From: Gammaproteobacteria bacterium
Lineage (GTDB): Bacteria > Pseudomonadota > Gammaproteobacteria > Coxiellales > Coxiellaceae
Direction: 5' to 3'
DNA: 42,519 nucleotides
Assembly (NCBI GenBank): GCA_030429175.1
Contig: JAUIDD010000020.1
Coordinates: 1-42,519, forward strand
Shown piece by piece: positions 1-8,775 of the stretch (the first letter of the stretch is position 1; the number at the start of each line of letters is the position of its first letter). Made by a program: the position numbers and the translations under genes. The notes beneath the pieces are model-generated. The model had not been told where the DNA came from and did not search any database. It worked only from the letters and a program-made list of their open reading frames with translations.

Positions 1-112
1 CATTATCTTTTTGAATTTGATCTATGATATCAAGTAACTGATCTACTAAGGGGGTCCGCTCACTGACTGATATCTTGGGTAGGTGGATCTTGAGGCTCAA
101 TGAAACGTACAA
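1..112 (-). mobile_element. IS66-type transposase (TnpC-like) N-terminal fragment, runs off left edge
   Basis: On the minus strand a reading frame is open from 130 to base 1, with an in-frame TGA at 131-133. It encodes a peptide containing SERTPLVDQLLDIIDQIQ. That pattern, TPLV followed by an LL-x-II helix leading into a coiled coil, is what I recall from the N-terminus of IS66-family TnpC transposases. No ATG is present in the frame; TTG codons at 112-110 and 100-98 could be starts, but neither has a clear Shine-Dalgarno. It is either the 5' end of an intact element lying to the left or a decayed remnant. Only about 35 residues are visible, so the family call is tentative. Confidence 0.45.
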
Positions 113-222
113 TAACTCAATACCAGAAAATCAACAAGTTAAAATTTAATTCGTGCCTCAACTTATTGAGAAGTTACCCATAGTCGGCATAACTCATTGA
201 TTTATTATAATTAATGCCTTAT

Positions 223-3195
223 TTAAAAAGAACTTTGAATTTGTAATACCTCGGGTTTAGTTTGATTATTGCTAGATGCAGCATTATTCGTACCAAATAA
301 AGTTACATTATGCGTTTGATGAAAGGCACTCATGACTTTGCGGAAAGTCTGTAATTGATTGTGATCAGGAGATTTTAGATAGATCGTATATGACGCTTCG
401 AGTAGGCTATCACCAAATGTAGTTGGCGCTGTTTGATGTGCTTGGATCGATCTGCTTAAGCAATATAGATCATATGCAATAATGAGAGAATCTATATCGT
501 TTACCCATACTAAAGAAAAACAGTTACTTTGTTTAAGTGCTTGCCAAATATTCATATAAAGTTCAGCTGCATGCTTTAAATGATTATTCAGTTTTGTCCA
601 CTTCTTAATATCAATATCGTTATAGCATTTGTCGAGTCGCCTAAAGAAAATATCTATATCTTTAGGATGTTGTCCTTCAAAAAATATTTTTAAATAGATA
701 GAGCAAAAAGTAATTATTGCACTTAAAAACTCAATTTTATAATCATCTGATTTTAATTCAGGTTCAAAATGATCAAAAATGGTATAAATTTCATTTATTT
801 TCATAATGTAGTCATCTGGTAGTGCTAATTGATAATGTTGTGCTTGTAATATTTTTGCTTTATCTAGAGCAACTTCATAACTTAACTTGCGTTTTTGAGT
901 ATCAGAAGGGATTAAATCAAAACTAGCAATACTCTCCGTTAAGTCAGAAATCGCTTGCTCATATTGTTGTGTAATTAGCCTCAGTTTACTTCGAGCATGA
1001 AGTATGCCACGCATTAGCATGGGGTAGCTTTTTTTAACTTCAGGGGTATGCATATATTGCATAGCGCGGTCAAAATAATAAGTTGCTTTATCATACTGTG
1101 CTAAGTGTGTTGCGATTAGACCGCGTCGATACGTTACCCAAGCTAAGCCTAATTCAGGTTCACGAATAAGCGCCTCTGACTCAGGAGTTTCATAAAGAGA
1201 TTTTACCGTATAAACATATTTAAATACTGATTCGGCAGCATCTAAATAGGAGAGGCTTAAATCAAATGATTTGATTAGGCACAATTTAAGAGCAGTATTA
1301 TGAAACACATAACCTTGTCCTACACAATCAGAAATGCTTTTTTTGTCCGTTTTCTCAAAAATATTTTCAGGTGGCGCACTGATATCCTGTGGGATGTGTT
1401 CAGAAAGTTGATGTTGAATAATATCTTTGTGTAATCGAAGATATTTTAATTTTAGTTGTGCGTTTTTATCATTTGATTGAATAAAATAGGGTTCAGCCTG
1501 CTCGTAAAACTTAAGTGCTATTTCAGGCTGATGTCGGTAGGTTAAGTAAGTATCTCCTAAGGCATAATAAATTTCAGACATTATAATTTGATATTTTTGA
1601 GAAGCTTGTATTTCAGGGGTTTTGGTAAGCCAGTCGGGTGCTATTGTTAAAGAAAATTCAAGTAGCTTGGTGCTTTTATTATAATGTTCATATGAATTAC
1701 CAGAGGTGTTTTCCTGTTGGTAAATATCTCGAATATGCTGATGGTACTTAAGTAATTCACCGATGATTTTAAGGAGGTCTTTAGGCTCTGAATAATTTTG
1801 TATGATACTAGAGCGTATATTTGAAATAACATATTTTAAAATAGGATTGTATTTTAAGATATGCTTTGATTTGTGATAAAGAGACATATAGCCATGATTA
1901 CGCATTTTAAGGAGTGCAGCCTTGAGTGTTTTTTTAGCGTCACTCTCAAATATATTTAACATAATTTCCGTTGGGACATAATCACCATCAAAAAAAGATA
2001 AGATCAATAAAAATGGCTCTGTTATAGTAGAAGCAAAAGAGCGAATTTGAACTTGTATGAGTTCTAGCAAAGGTTGGTCGGATAAAGGATTGTCATGATA
2101 GAGTTTGAGTTGATGGATTGGTAATGTCAGATTAGCAGCCATTAACTTTTTGCAATCAGGATTTTTAAGTTCGTGTAATACAATAGCAGGATAATAATCT
2201 TCGATTTGGATTAAAGCAACAGCACCTTCTTCTTTAAAGTATTGCATATTTTTTTTAATGAGAATTGAATCATCTATATTTAATAATGTTGGCTCACCCT
2301 TTTTAATTTGAGGCGTATAGCTTTGTGCGCATTTTTCTAATTTGTATTGAAGAGTTAAGTTTGTATCACAATGGCGCTGGTAAGCAGCCACTGCTTTTGG
2401 AAATCGATCATCATGGATAAAGTGATCCCAACGCAAAAACTGATGTGATTTAGGATCGTCTTGTAAAAATTTATTAAAGCAGGCACGATATTGAGAGACA
2501 GTTTCATTTAATAATACATCTTCTTTTATACTGTCGGCGCCAGCATCAAGATCAATAAAATTACGGTTATGACGATCTAAGCTATCAGCAATAACGATAA
2601 TGATCGTATTTTTGGGGTAAGATTGAATGAGCTGTTGTAGCTTAGATTCAAAAAGTTCGATAGGCATATAATGATTTTGATGCATACATAACGTCCAAAT
2701 CACATTGGTATTTTCAGGTAAGTTATGTAATGGGTTATTGATATTAACAAAGGGGAGGGAGCGTACTGGGATCTGCTCCACAAAATCAAAAGCCATTTGT
2801 AATAGCATAGTGGGTAAGTTTGTAAGTTCAGTCAAAATCGCGGCAGATCCATACTGCTTTTTAGCATCAATGCAGATATCAATAAACTGCTCAAGTGAAC
2901 TATTTAATTCAGGGGTTACTTTATCACACAGTGCTGACAGTGTTTTATATTGCTTATCGCTATTTTGTTGCTGCCAATGCTGAATTTTTGGTTTAGGTAA
3001 TTTATGCCAAGACTGACTAGGTATCTCACTGAGCGGCACGATATGTTCACCTACATAGCAAATATAGTGTAAGCCGTGTTGTATGCAGTAGTTGTAATTT
3101 TCTAATATGCTACACTTTTGTTCGGGTGTTAATGTGTGCGTTAAAATGGGTTGTATGACTATAGAATGTTGTAGTAGTGCTTCTTTATTTTTCAT
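223..3195 (-). CDS. 990-aa protein: divergent cyclodipeptide-synthase-like domain, winged helix and TPR-like region
   Basis: Not recognised as a whole. Residues about 165-345 resemble tRNA-dependent cyclodipeptide synthases (CDPS): a strand and loop ending in QNHYM, a second strand ending in IIVIADSLDRHN (199-210), an RWDHFI segment near 255-260, then Y319-x3-E323 followed by a YPAIVLHE strand. In known CDPSs the YxxxE pair and a catalytic serine in the first loop matter; here the YxxxE is kept but the serine position appears to be Met or Cys, so activity is doubtful. Residues 394-440 (FFDGDYVPTEIML and following) look like the winged helix that follows NB-ARC/STAND ATPase domains, but no Walker A is visible. 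Residues about 500-800 are helical repeats of TPR type. No signal peptide or membrane segment. The gene diverges from the LuxR-type gene across 60-90 bp. A TPR-type scaffold or effector is the alternative reading. Confidence 0.6.
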   Translation of the reverse strand: MKNKEALLQHSIVIQPILTHTLTPEQKCSILENYNYCIQHGLHYICYVGEHIVPLSEIPSQSWHKLPKPKIQHWQQQNSDKQYKTLSALCDKVTPELNSSLEQFIDICIDAKKQYGSAAILTELTNLPTMLLQMAFDFVEQIPVRSLPFVNINNPLHNLPENTNVIWTLCMHQNHYMPIELFESKLQQLIQSYPKNTIIIVIADSLDRHNRNFIDLDAGADSIKEDVLLNETVSQYRACFNKFLQDDPKSHQFLRWDHFIHDDRFPKAVAAYQRHCDTNLTLQYKLEKCAQSYTPQIKKGEPTLLNIDDSILIKKNMQYFKEEGAVALIQIEDYYPAIVLHELKNPDCKKLMAANLTLPIHQLKLYHDNPLSDQPLLELIQVQIRSFASTITEPFLLILSFFDGDYVPTEIMLNIFESDAKKTLKAALLKMRNHGYMSLYHKSKHILKYNPILKYVISNIRSSIIQNYSEPKDLLKIIGELLKYHQHIRDIYQQENTSGNSYEHYNKSTKLLEFSLTIAPDWLTKTPEIQASQKYQIIMSEIYYALGDTYLTYRHQPEIALKFYEQAEPYFIQSNDKNAQLKLKYLRLHKDIIQHQLSEHIPQDISAPPENIFEKTDKKSISDCVGQGYVFHNTALKLCLIKSFDLSLSYLDAAESVFKYVYTVKSLYETPESEALIREPELGLAWVTYRRGLIATHLAQYDKATYYFDRAMQYMHTPEVKKSYPMLMRGILHARSKLRLITQQYEQAISDLTESIASFDLIPSDTQKRKLSYEVALDKAKILQAQHYQLALPDDYIMKINEIYTIFDHFEPELKSDDYKIEFLSAIITFCSIYLKIFFEGQHPKDIDIFFRRLDKCYNDIDIKKWTKLNNHLKHAAELYMNIWQALKQSNCFSLVWVNDIDSLIIAYDLYCLSRSIQAHQTAPTTFGDSLLEASYTIYLKSPDHNQLQTFRKVMSAFHQTHNVTLFGTNNAASSNNQTKPEVLQIQSSF

Positions 3196-3218
3196 CGGTA
3201 GTCCATCAGATTATTCGC

Positions 3219-3256
3219 TTGTTTGTAGTCTGTGTATGCTATATGATGCGCATATA
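3219..3256 (+). promoter_or_regulatory. Promoter with overlapping operator-like inverted repeat before the LuxR-type gene
   Basis: TTGTTT (3219-3224) and TATGAT (3242-3247) are separated by exactly 17 bases. The inverted repeat TATATG-N5-CATATA (3240-3256) covers the -10 box and the expected transcription start. The position suggests a repressor or autoregulatory site in the intergenic region shared with the leftward 990-aa gene. Predicted from sequence only. Confidence 0.5.
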
Positions 3257-3282
3257 AAATGCAATTTGAACGTGAAAAGATT

Positions 3283-4137
3283 ATGCAAAATGAAACTTTG
3301 TTACATTATTTAATTGCACAGCAACAATTTCAAATAAGACAGCTTGAACATACGGTTCAGGCTTTGAAGGGAACCCTATCACAACTATTCGCCTATACAT
3401 TACAGCTTCAAAGTATAGCGCAGGATAGAAGTACTTTAAAATCAGTGTATGCAGTGTTAGATCATTTGCCAGCTAATTGCTTCGCCTTGGATAGTAAGGC
3501 AATGATTCATTATTGTAACCTTGCTCAGGCACATGCCATGCATTCGGATAGTTGTGCTGACTTTAATAATCGTTCTCTTGTGTCACTTGCAGCTCAGCAT
3601 CAGTGGACTGCAGAAGGTCTACAAAAAATTTTAGAAAATAACCACCATGTGATTACACTAAAACAATCATTAACGACAGAAGAGTCTATGCTTGTCGAGG
3701 GTCAGTGTAAATGTTATCTCTCATATAAACAACCTTTTACTATTGCAGGGCAAGGATGCATAGTACTGGGTGTTGCTTATGATATTTCACAACAAAAATT
3801 ACTAGAATCTCAGTTACAACAAGAACAACATGTTTTTCATTTGGTCGAGCAACTTACTAATCAACAAAATATTGATCGATTTATTCAAAATTTAAAGCAA
3901 GAATCAATAATAGTTAACATCAACACTAAACCTGTGACACTGACTAAAAAGCAAATAATCGCTTTAATTTATCTCATTTGCTATGGTGAAATCAAGAGGA
4001 TTGCTGCCGCAATGTCTATTTCTCCTAGAACGGCTGAAGAACATCTCAATAATATTAGAGAGAAATTTCAATGTCAGAATAAATCTGAACTGATCGTGTT
4101 TATTTTTACCCATAAAATCTTAAATCAACTTATATAA
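3283..4137 (+). CDS. PAS-LuxR transcriptional regulator
   Basis: DNA-binding regulator. With the start at 3283 it has 284 residues: an N-terminal glutamine-rich helical segment, a PAS-like sensor domain (about residues 55-170, beginning near VYAVLDHLPANCFALD and ending GVAYDISQQKLLESQL), and a C-terminal LuxR/FixJ-type helix-turn-helix with the hallmark ISPRTAEEHLNNIREKF. There is no receiver domain, so it probably senses a ligand or redox state directly. An ATG at 3259 is also in frame, but the predicted transcription start (about 3254) would leave it almost without a leader; 3283 has a weak purine-rich GAAAAGA ahead of it. PAS-LuxR regulators are common in Legionellales. It is transcribed divergently from the CDPS-like/TPR gene and may control it. 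A short ACCCG/CGGGT hairpin follows at 4143-4160, but lacks a T-tract. Confidence 0.85.
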   Translation: MQNETLLHYLIAQQQFQIRQLEHTVQALKGTLSQLFAYTLQLQSIAQDRSTLKSVYAVLDHLPANCFALDSKAMIHYCNLAQAHAMHSDSCADFNNRSLVSLAAQHQWTAEGLQKILENNHHVITLKQSLTTEESMLVEGQCKCYLSYKQPFTIAGQGCIVLGVAYDISQQKLLESQLQQEQHVFHLVEQLTNQQNIDRFIQNLKQESIIVNINTKPVTLTKKQIIALIYLICYGEIKRIAAAMSISPRTAEEHLNNIREKFQCQNKSELIVFIFTHKILNQLI

Positions 4138-4227
4138 TTCATACCCGTAATTTTGCGGGTGTACACTGCTCTATAGTCGATGTACTATTTTCCCAATTTC
4201 AAACGAGGCTTTAATAGGAGCAATAAA

Positions 4228-4698
4228 TTGCGATTAATGGAAAAAAATAAACAACTCTTGACCGCGCTTAAGTCGTTTGATGAAGCGGGAGTCATTTGTG
4301 CACTGGAAGAAGGTGCATCAGCAAATGCTTTAAATAGCGATGGCATGCCTGTTTTGCATGATGCAGCAAGTGCTGGCGCTATCAATTTTTTAAATATATT
4401 ACTTAAGTATGGTGCTGATATTGATTTAATAGATAGTCAGGGAAAGACAGCCTTACATTATGCGGTGACACATGGTGACGTTGGTTCAACGTGCAGTCAC
4501 GATGCAACTGGGATGCCATTATTGGGATTGCCTGATTGTATAACGCCGATAATAGCAAAAGGTGCCAATGTTAATATCGCCGATAATGAAGGATGTACGC
4601 CACTAGATTACGCCGTTACTTATGGCCGTGATGGAAGTGCTGCATTATTACGTAAACAGGGTGCGGTTCATGGTAACACTAAAAGCTTAAGACCATAA
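4228..4698 (+). CDS. Ankyrin-repeat protein
   Basis: Small cytosolic-looking protein of about 156 residues made of ankyrin repeats. Typical repeat cores are visible: GMPVLHDAASAGAINFLNILLKYGADI, then QGKTALHYAVTHG, then EGCTPLDYAVTYGRDGSAALLRKQGA. The third repeat is interrupted by an insert (SHDATGMPLLGLPDCITP), so helix spacing is irregular. The start is best read as TTG at 4228, because AGGAG at 4216-4220 lies 7 bases ahead; the in-frame ATG at 4237 is too far from it, and the longer frame from ATG 4180 has no Shine-Dalgarno. Ankyrin repeats bind proteins and are frequent in secreted effectors of intracellular bacteria. It sits 44 bases before the large orphan gene on the same strand, so the two are probably co-transcribed. 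Confidence 0.8.
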   Translation: MRLMEKNKQLLTALKSFDEAGVICALEEGASANALNSDGMPVLHDAASAGAINFLNILLKYGADIDLIDSQGKTALHYAVTHGDVGSTCSHDATGMPLLGLPDCITPIIAKGANVNIADNEGCTPLDYAVTYGRDGSAALLRKQGAVHGNTKSLRP

Positions 4699-4742
4699 AT
4701 TGAATGGAAATAAAGATATTATAAATTACATGAGAGTTGAGA

Positions 4743-7700
4743 ATGAGACATAAAGAAAAACCAACAAAAACTAAAGGCGAAATCATTTCGTCATTGGAAG
4801 CGACAACTAATGCCATTGGCGCAGCTGAATTAGCCACAACCTTAAGTGGTATGCCATTGCCGAAAGCAGCCGGGCTAATTGGCCTTACTGCTGAAGTGAT
4901 GACTGAAATTGCTAAAAATCCTTCTGAAAATAAGCGTGAAAAAGTGATATGTGGTGCTGCATCTGCAGCAGCAGCAGAAATTGTAGGAAGTGCTATAACA
5001 ACTGGCGTAATAGCAACCACAGCTGCGTTGACTGGCCCGTTAGCGCCTGTGAGTGCTGTCACTGTCGGTGCTTCTGTTGCTACTGCCTTACAACCATTAA
5101 AAGATGAACTTAAAAAATCTACAAATGCAGCATGCCAAAAACTATTTGAAGACAAACCGAATTTACAACAACAAAAAATGAGTAAAAATTCCATGTGTCA
5201 GGTAACAAAGATTTATAAGCAACAAGAAGCGATTGGACAAAGTGTAAATGCCACTTATACAGATTATATCCAGAAAAAATTAGATGCATTAGTTTATCAA
5301 CAAGTAAGTTCGAATGCACAGTTAACAGAAATCAATCCTCAATATGCTATGCAGTCTTTGATTGAGAAGTTAGATGATGCTACAGTGAATATTTCAAGTC
5401 GTTATCAATATGCTGATATTTTAATATCGAGCTTCGTCAATAATCTTGCATCATTTTCATTAGGCTTTAAAAATTCCACCATAGCAGAAAAAGAACTATT
5501 TAATCCTATTCAGCTGAATATGGGTAGGTCTATTGAAAGCGCAAAAAAATTACATGCTGAATTACAAAAAGAAACAATTTCATTGAATACATTTAAGACG
5601 TCATTTGTTAGCGAGGTTAAGCAGGCCTATGCGGGTATTGATGCAAAAACCAGTCAGATACTTGCAACTACAAACAAGCCAGTAGCGTTTTCAGATACAT
5701 TATTAGAAGACCAGTTAAAGCCCGTTATCGATTGTTATGAAAATCCCTCACATATGGATGCTGAAAAAGTAGTAAGTTTGTTCAACCATTCTAAAGCAGC
5801 GGTTAAGGGTTTATCGGCAATGACGATGCTTTTTGCAGAAGATCCGATTTTAGCTAATCAAATCGATGTGGTTGGCCATGGCACGATCTCTTGTATTGAA
5901 TCGTGCTTAGCGTTAACAAATCCATTGATGGTGCCGTATTTAACGCCATTTGGTGCGATAACCACTATTGTGGGTGTGATTGCTAACGTTGTCGGTGTAT
6001 TTAAATCAAGGTCCACAAGTAATACAGCTGCCTTTATTTTAAATGCGATACGTAATCTGTCACAACAAGTTGAACATTTGCGTCAAGAAATGCATGGTCG
6101 GTTTGATGAGGTGCTTGCACAGATGGATAAACAGCAACAACAAGTAATTGATAATTTTTGCCACCTTTATGAAGCGCAGTCAATGAATATCGCTTTAATC
6201 CATTTATTAGCATTAAATATGGAAAAACGATTCGACCGGCTTGAAAGTCAAGTATCGATGATCCCTAGGTTGATTGCACAAATGAGAGATGGTTTGGGCT
6301 ATGAAAAATACACAGCACTAATGGAGCGTTTAGTAGAATTACATGGCATGGTCGTCGATGATGTGGTGCAGGGTGATCATTATATAGAGCGTGCTGCTTT
6401 AATTAATGCCATTGGATTAAATCATAGCATCAATGTACAGCCTGTCGATGTGATGCAATTAAATACTATGCCAATGTTGCCCAGTAGTTATCTCCACTTA
6501 CCTAATTACTTTGCAAAAGCGCTTATTAAAGAGAAAAACATATCATTAGATCCGAACTTGGGTGATCCATTTGTGGTTTGTGTATCTGCCTTGTTGAGCA
6601 TTATGCATAATCTTAAGCAATTTCCAGACCCTAATCATAGTGAGAAACATCTACGTATTAATGAGAGTAGCATGAATCATATGATGGATTATTTTTGCAT
6701 GCTAAATCAAATATCAGCGCTAATGGTTGCCTCACAATCAAATGCTATTTTAGATAAATTAATTTCAACTTTTGAAGAAAAGTATATGACGCTAAGAAGC
6801 CATATTCACAGCAAGTTAGAAGATATCATAAAAGAGCGTAGAAACGCGCACCTTAGTGAAGTTTCTGTAGTGCTACAAGAAAATAGGTCAGCGCTTGATT
6901 TTGGTTTTACCAATACAACTATAGATATTGCAACATATGATTGGTTTCATGGAAAAATTAAAAGATGGGCACGATATCATCAGGGTAATAAATGGACTTG
7001 TATCAATGAGGCATATGTAGCTGAATATACTGATCATCAAGCACAGCAAGCATACCAAAAACGACTTTCTGGCCAGATAAGAATACAAAAAGCTGCAGCG
7101 CAACAAGCAGCATCAGAGGTAGTATCAAAGCGATATGATAGACGTGGGAGTATGTTTGACTGGGTACGATTCGCTCCTTCTCTGGAGGCTTCAAATTATC
7201 ATGGTGCCCGTTATATTAAGCCGAATCAAGCTGGGAACCCATTTTTACCTATCTGTGATCCTATCTTACCTGGCAGATCAGATTTTAATTTTCTTCGCAG
7301 CGCTCAGTACTTGGCAGTTGGTGATATCCAATTTAGTTATGATATTGAAGAAAATAAATTTCTATTACATATTGAGATGAATTGTTTGGATGCGTCTCGC
7401 CAAAAAGCTGATTTACTACGTGTTTTAACACTGACCTTTGATTATGATCCATCATTTTTCCAAGGTAATGAGGCAATTTGGTATTATTGGTTGGGTGGAG
7501 AATTGCCACAAAGTGCAAATGGTGTACTTGAGCGTCGTGTTATGAGTCAAAGCAGATATCGCGCACAATGGACTAAGGCTTGTGAAGCTAAATATGGTAT
7601 TGGAAATTTTGGTGGCCAAGAAATTTGTAATTATATTTGGAGCGGCCCGATTCATGGTGGTGCATTTGATCATAATGGGGGTGAATTTGATTTTACCCAT

Positions 7701-8714
7701 GTTGATTATACATTACCAGGTGAGTTTAAGGTTGTTAAAGGTAAAGTTGAAGTATTAAAGCAATTAAATATCAAAGATTGTGATGAAGCTATATGTCATA
7801 TCTCTTACAATCACCAAAGTTTGCAAATTATTGAGACTTTATTTGATAAGCAGCTGCAGCGTATAAAGGAAGAGAGCATCAGCAGTCTTCAGCGACATAT
7901 AGATACAAAGATAGATAATGATGCATTTAGTAACGCTTGTGTTGAATATGAACATGCCTATCGCAATCTTTATGGGGCATTAAGCTTTGCATTCTATGAT
8001 ACTTTAAATGATGCTAAAAGTGATCTGGCTTTATGGTTTGATACGCATTTAGTAAATATAGAAAAAATTAAAATACATCTAAGCTCTCTGGACCATACAA
8101 AAGTCGTAAATGAAGATGGCGTAACGTTCCAGCCTATGAAGAGCTTTTGTGGCCCTTCGTTACTTGAAACAGATAAACTTAAAAGTGCAATTTTAACAGC
8201 ACAGAAAAATTGTGTAATGGATGATGAATTTCAATTAACACAGCCAGATTGTAAGTTTCTAGCAGAAGTTGTGCAACAGATTTGTGATTTTATCGTACTT
8301 TACGCCCCGAATTGTGTCTCAGGAGATGCAGTTGCAAGCCTTTCAGATACGGCAACTATGGCATTTGAGAGTGTGTCGACTTTATTAAGTCATTTTCTTA
8401 AGCACTGCCAAGATCCAAGTACAATCAATAAAGTTTTAGAAGGTACATTTGGTGAGTTAGGGCCAACACTGGCGTCTTTTTCTGAAGCAAACCGTTCATT
8501 ATTTTTATCGAAGCTCCGTTCTAAGCTTCAAGAAAAAAATCTTGCGATTGAGTGGCGTGGAGACAAATTAAAAATGATTACGATGAGTCCATCACAATCA
8601 GGGTTGTTTGCTCAACAACCGGTAGTAAAAGAACTTGAGACTGCAGATGTCGAAGCTGAAACTACTGAGGTGGACCCAGATTGGGTACATATTGATGAAG
8701 CTGACATCCCTTAA
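4743..8714 (+). CDS. 1323-aa orphan protein with two hydrophobic Gly/Ala-rich segments and a coiled coil
   Basis: Not recognised. ATG 4743 is preferred over the in-frame TTG at 4737 because GAGAG (4732-4736) lies 6 bases ahead of it. Visible features: an N-terminal Ala/Gly-rich hydrophobic region (about residues 20-125, for example AASAAAAEIVGSAITTG) with glycine-zipper-like spacing; a helical region; a second hydrophobic segment around 385-420 (FGAITTIVGVIANVVGVF); a coiled coil (about 430-510, rich in Q, E and L, including MDKQQQQVIDNF); and a Trp/Tyr-rich C-terminal half (about 700-1010) followed by more helices and an acidic tail. There is no Sec signal peptide. The architecture resembles membrane-inserting toxins or large secreted effectors, but no family is established. 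It is probably in one unit with the ankyrin gene before it and the LRR gene 61 bases downstream. Confidence 0.8.
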   Translation: MRHKEKPTKTKGEIISSLEATTNAIGAAELATTLSGMPLPKAAGLIGLTAEVMTEIAKNPSENKREKVICGAASAAAAEIVGSAITTGVIATTAALTGPLAPVSAVTVGASVATALQPLKDELKKSTNAACQKLFEDKPNLQQQKMSKNSMCQVTKIYKQQEAIGQSVNATYTDYIQKKLDALVYQQVSSNAQLTEINPQYAMQSLIEKLDDATVNISSRYQYADILISSFVNNLASFSLGFKNSTIAEKELFNPIQLNMGRSIESAKKLHAELQKETISLNTFKTSFVSEVKQAYAGIDAKTSQILATTNKPVAFSDTLLEDQLKPVIDCYENPSHMDAEKVVSLFNHSKAAVKGLSAMTMLFAEDPILANQIDVVGHGTISCIESCLALTNPLMVPYLTPFGAITTIVGVIANVVGVFKSRSTSNTAAFILNAIRNLSQQVEHLRQEMHGRFDEVLAQMDKQQQQVIDNFCHLYEAQSMNIALIHLLALNMEKRFDRLESQVSMIPRLIAQMRDGLGYEKYTALMERLVELHGMVVDDVVQGDHYIERAALINAIGLNHSINVQPVDVMQLNTMPMLPSSYLHLPNYFAKALIKEKNISLDPNLGDPFVVCVSALLSIMHNLKQFPDPNHSEKHLRINESSMNHMMDYFCMLNQISALMVASQSNAILDKLISTFEEKYMTLRSHIHSKLEDIIKERRNAHLSEVSVVLQENRSALDFGFTNTTIDIATYDWFHGKIKRWARYHQGNKWTCINEAYVAEYTDHQAQQAYQKRLSGQIRIQKAAAQQAASEVVSKRYDRRGSMFDWVRFAPSLEASNYHGARYIKPNQAGNPFLPICDPILPGRSDFNFLRSAQYLAVGDIQFSYDIEENKFLLHIEMNCLDASRQKADLLRVLTLTFDYDPSFFQGNEAIWYYWLGGELPQSANGVLERRVMSQSRYRAQWTKACEAKYGIGNFGGQEICNYIWSGPIHGGAFDHNGGEFDFTHVDYTLPGEFKVVKGKVEVLKQLNIKDCDEAICHISYNHQSLQIIETLFDKQLQRIKEESISSLQRHIDTKIDNDAFSNACVEYEHAYRNLYGALSFAFYDTLNDAKSDLALWFDTHLVNIEKIKIHLSSLDHTKVVNEDGVTFQPMKSFCGPSLLETDKLKSAILTAQKNCVMDDEFQLTQPDCKFLAEVVQQICDFIVLYAPNCVSGDAVASLSDTATMAFESVSTLLSHFLKHCQDPSTINKVLEGTFGELGPTLASFSEANRSLFLSKLRSKLQEKNLAIEWRGDKLKMITMSPSQSGLFAQQPVVKELETADVEAETTEVDPDWVHIDEADIP

Positions 8715-8775
8715 TTTTGAGGGATTTGTCACTATTGCAAAGTGCGGGATTGAATATAAAGGTGGGGTGTTACTG

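Noticed and set aside
4143-4160. ACCCG/CGGGT hairpin after the LuxR-type gene as a terminator
   Set aside because: Only a 5-bp stem and no T-tract; left as a remark in the gene entry.
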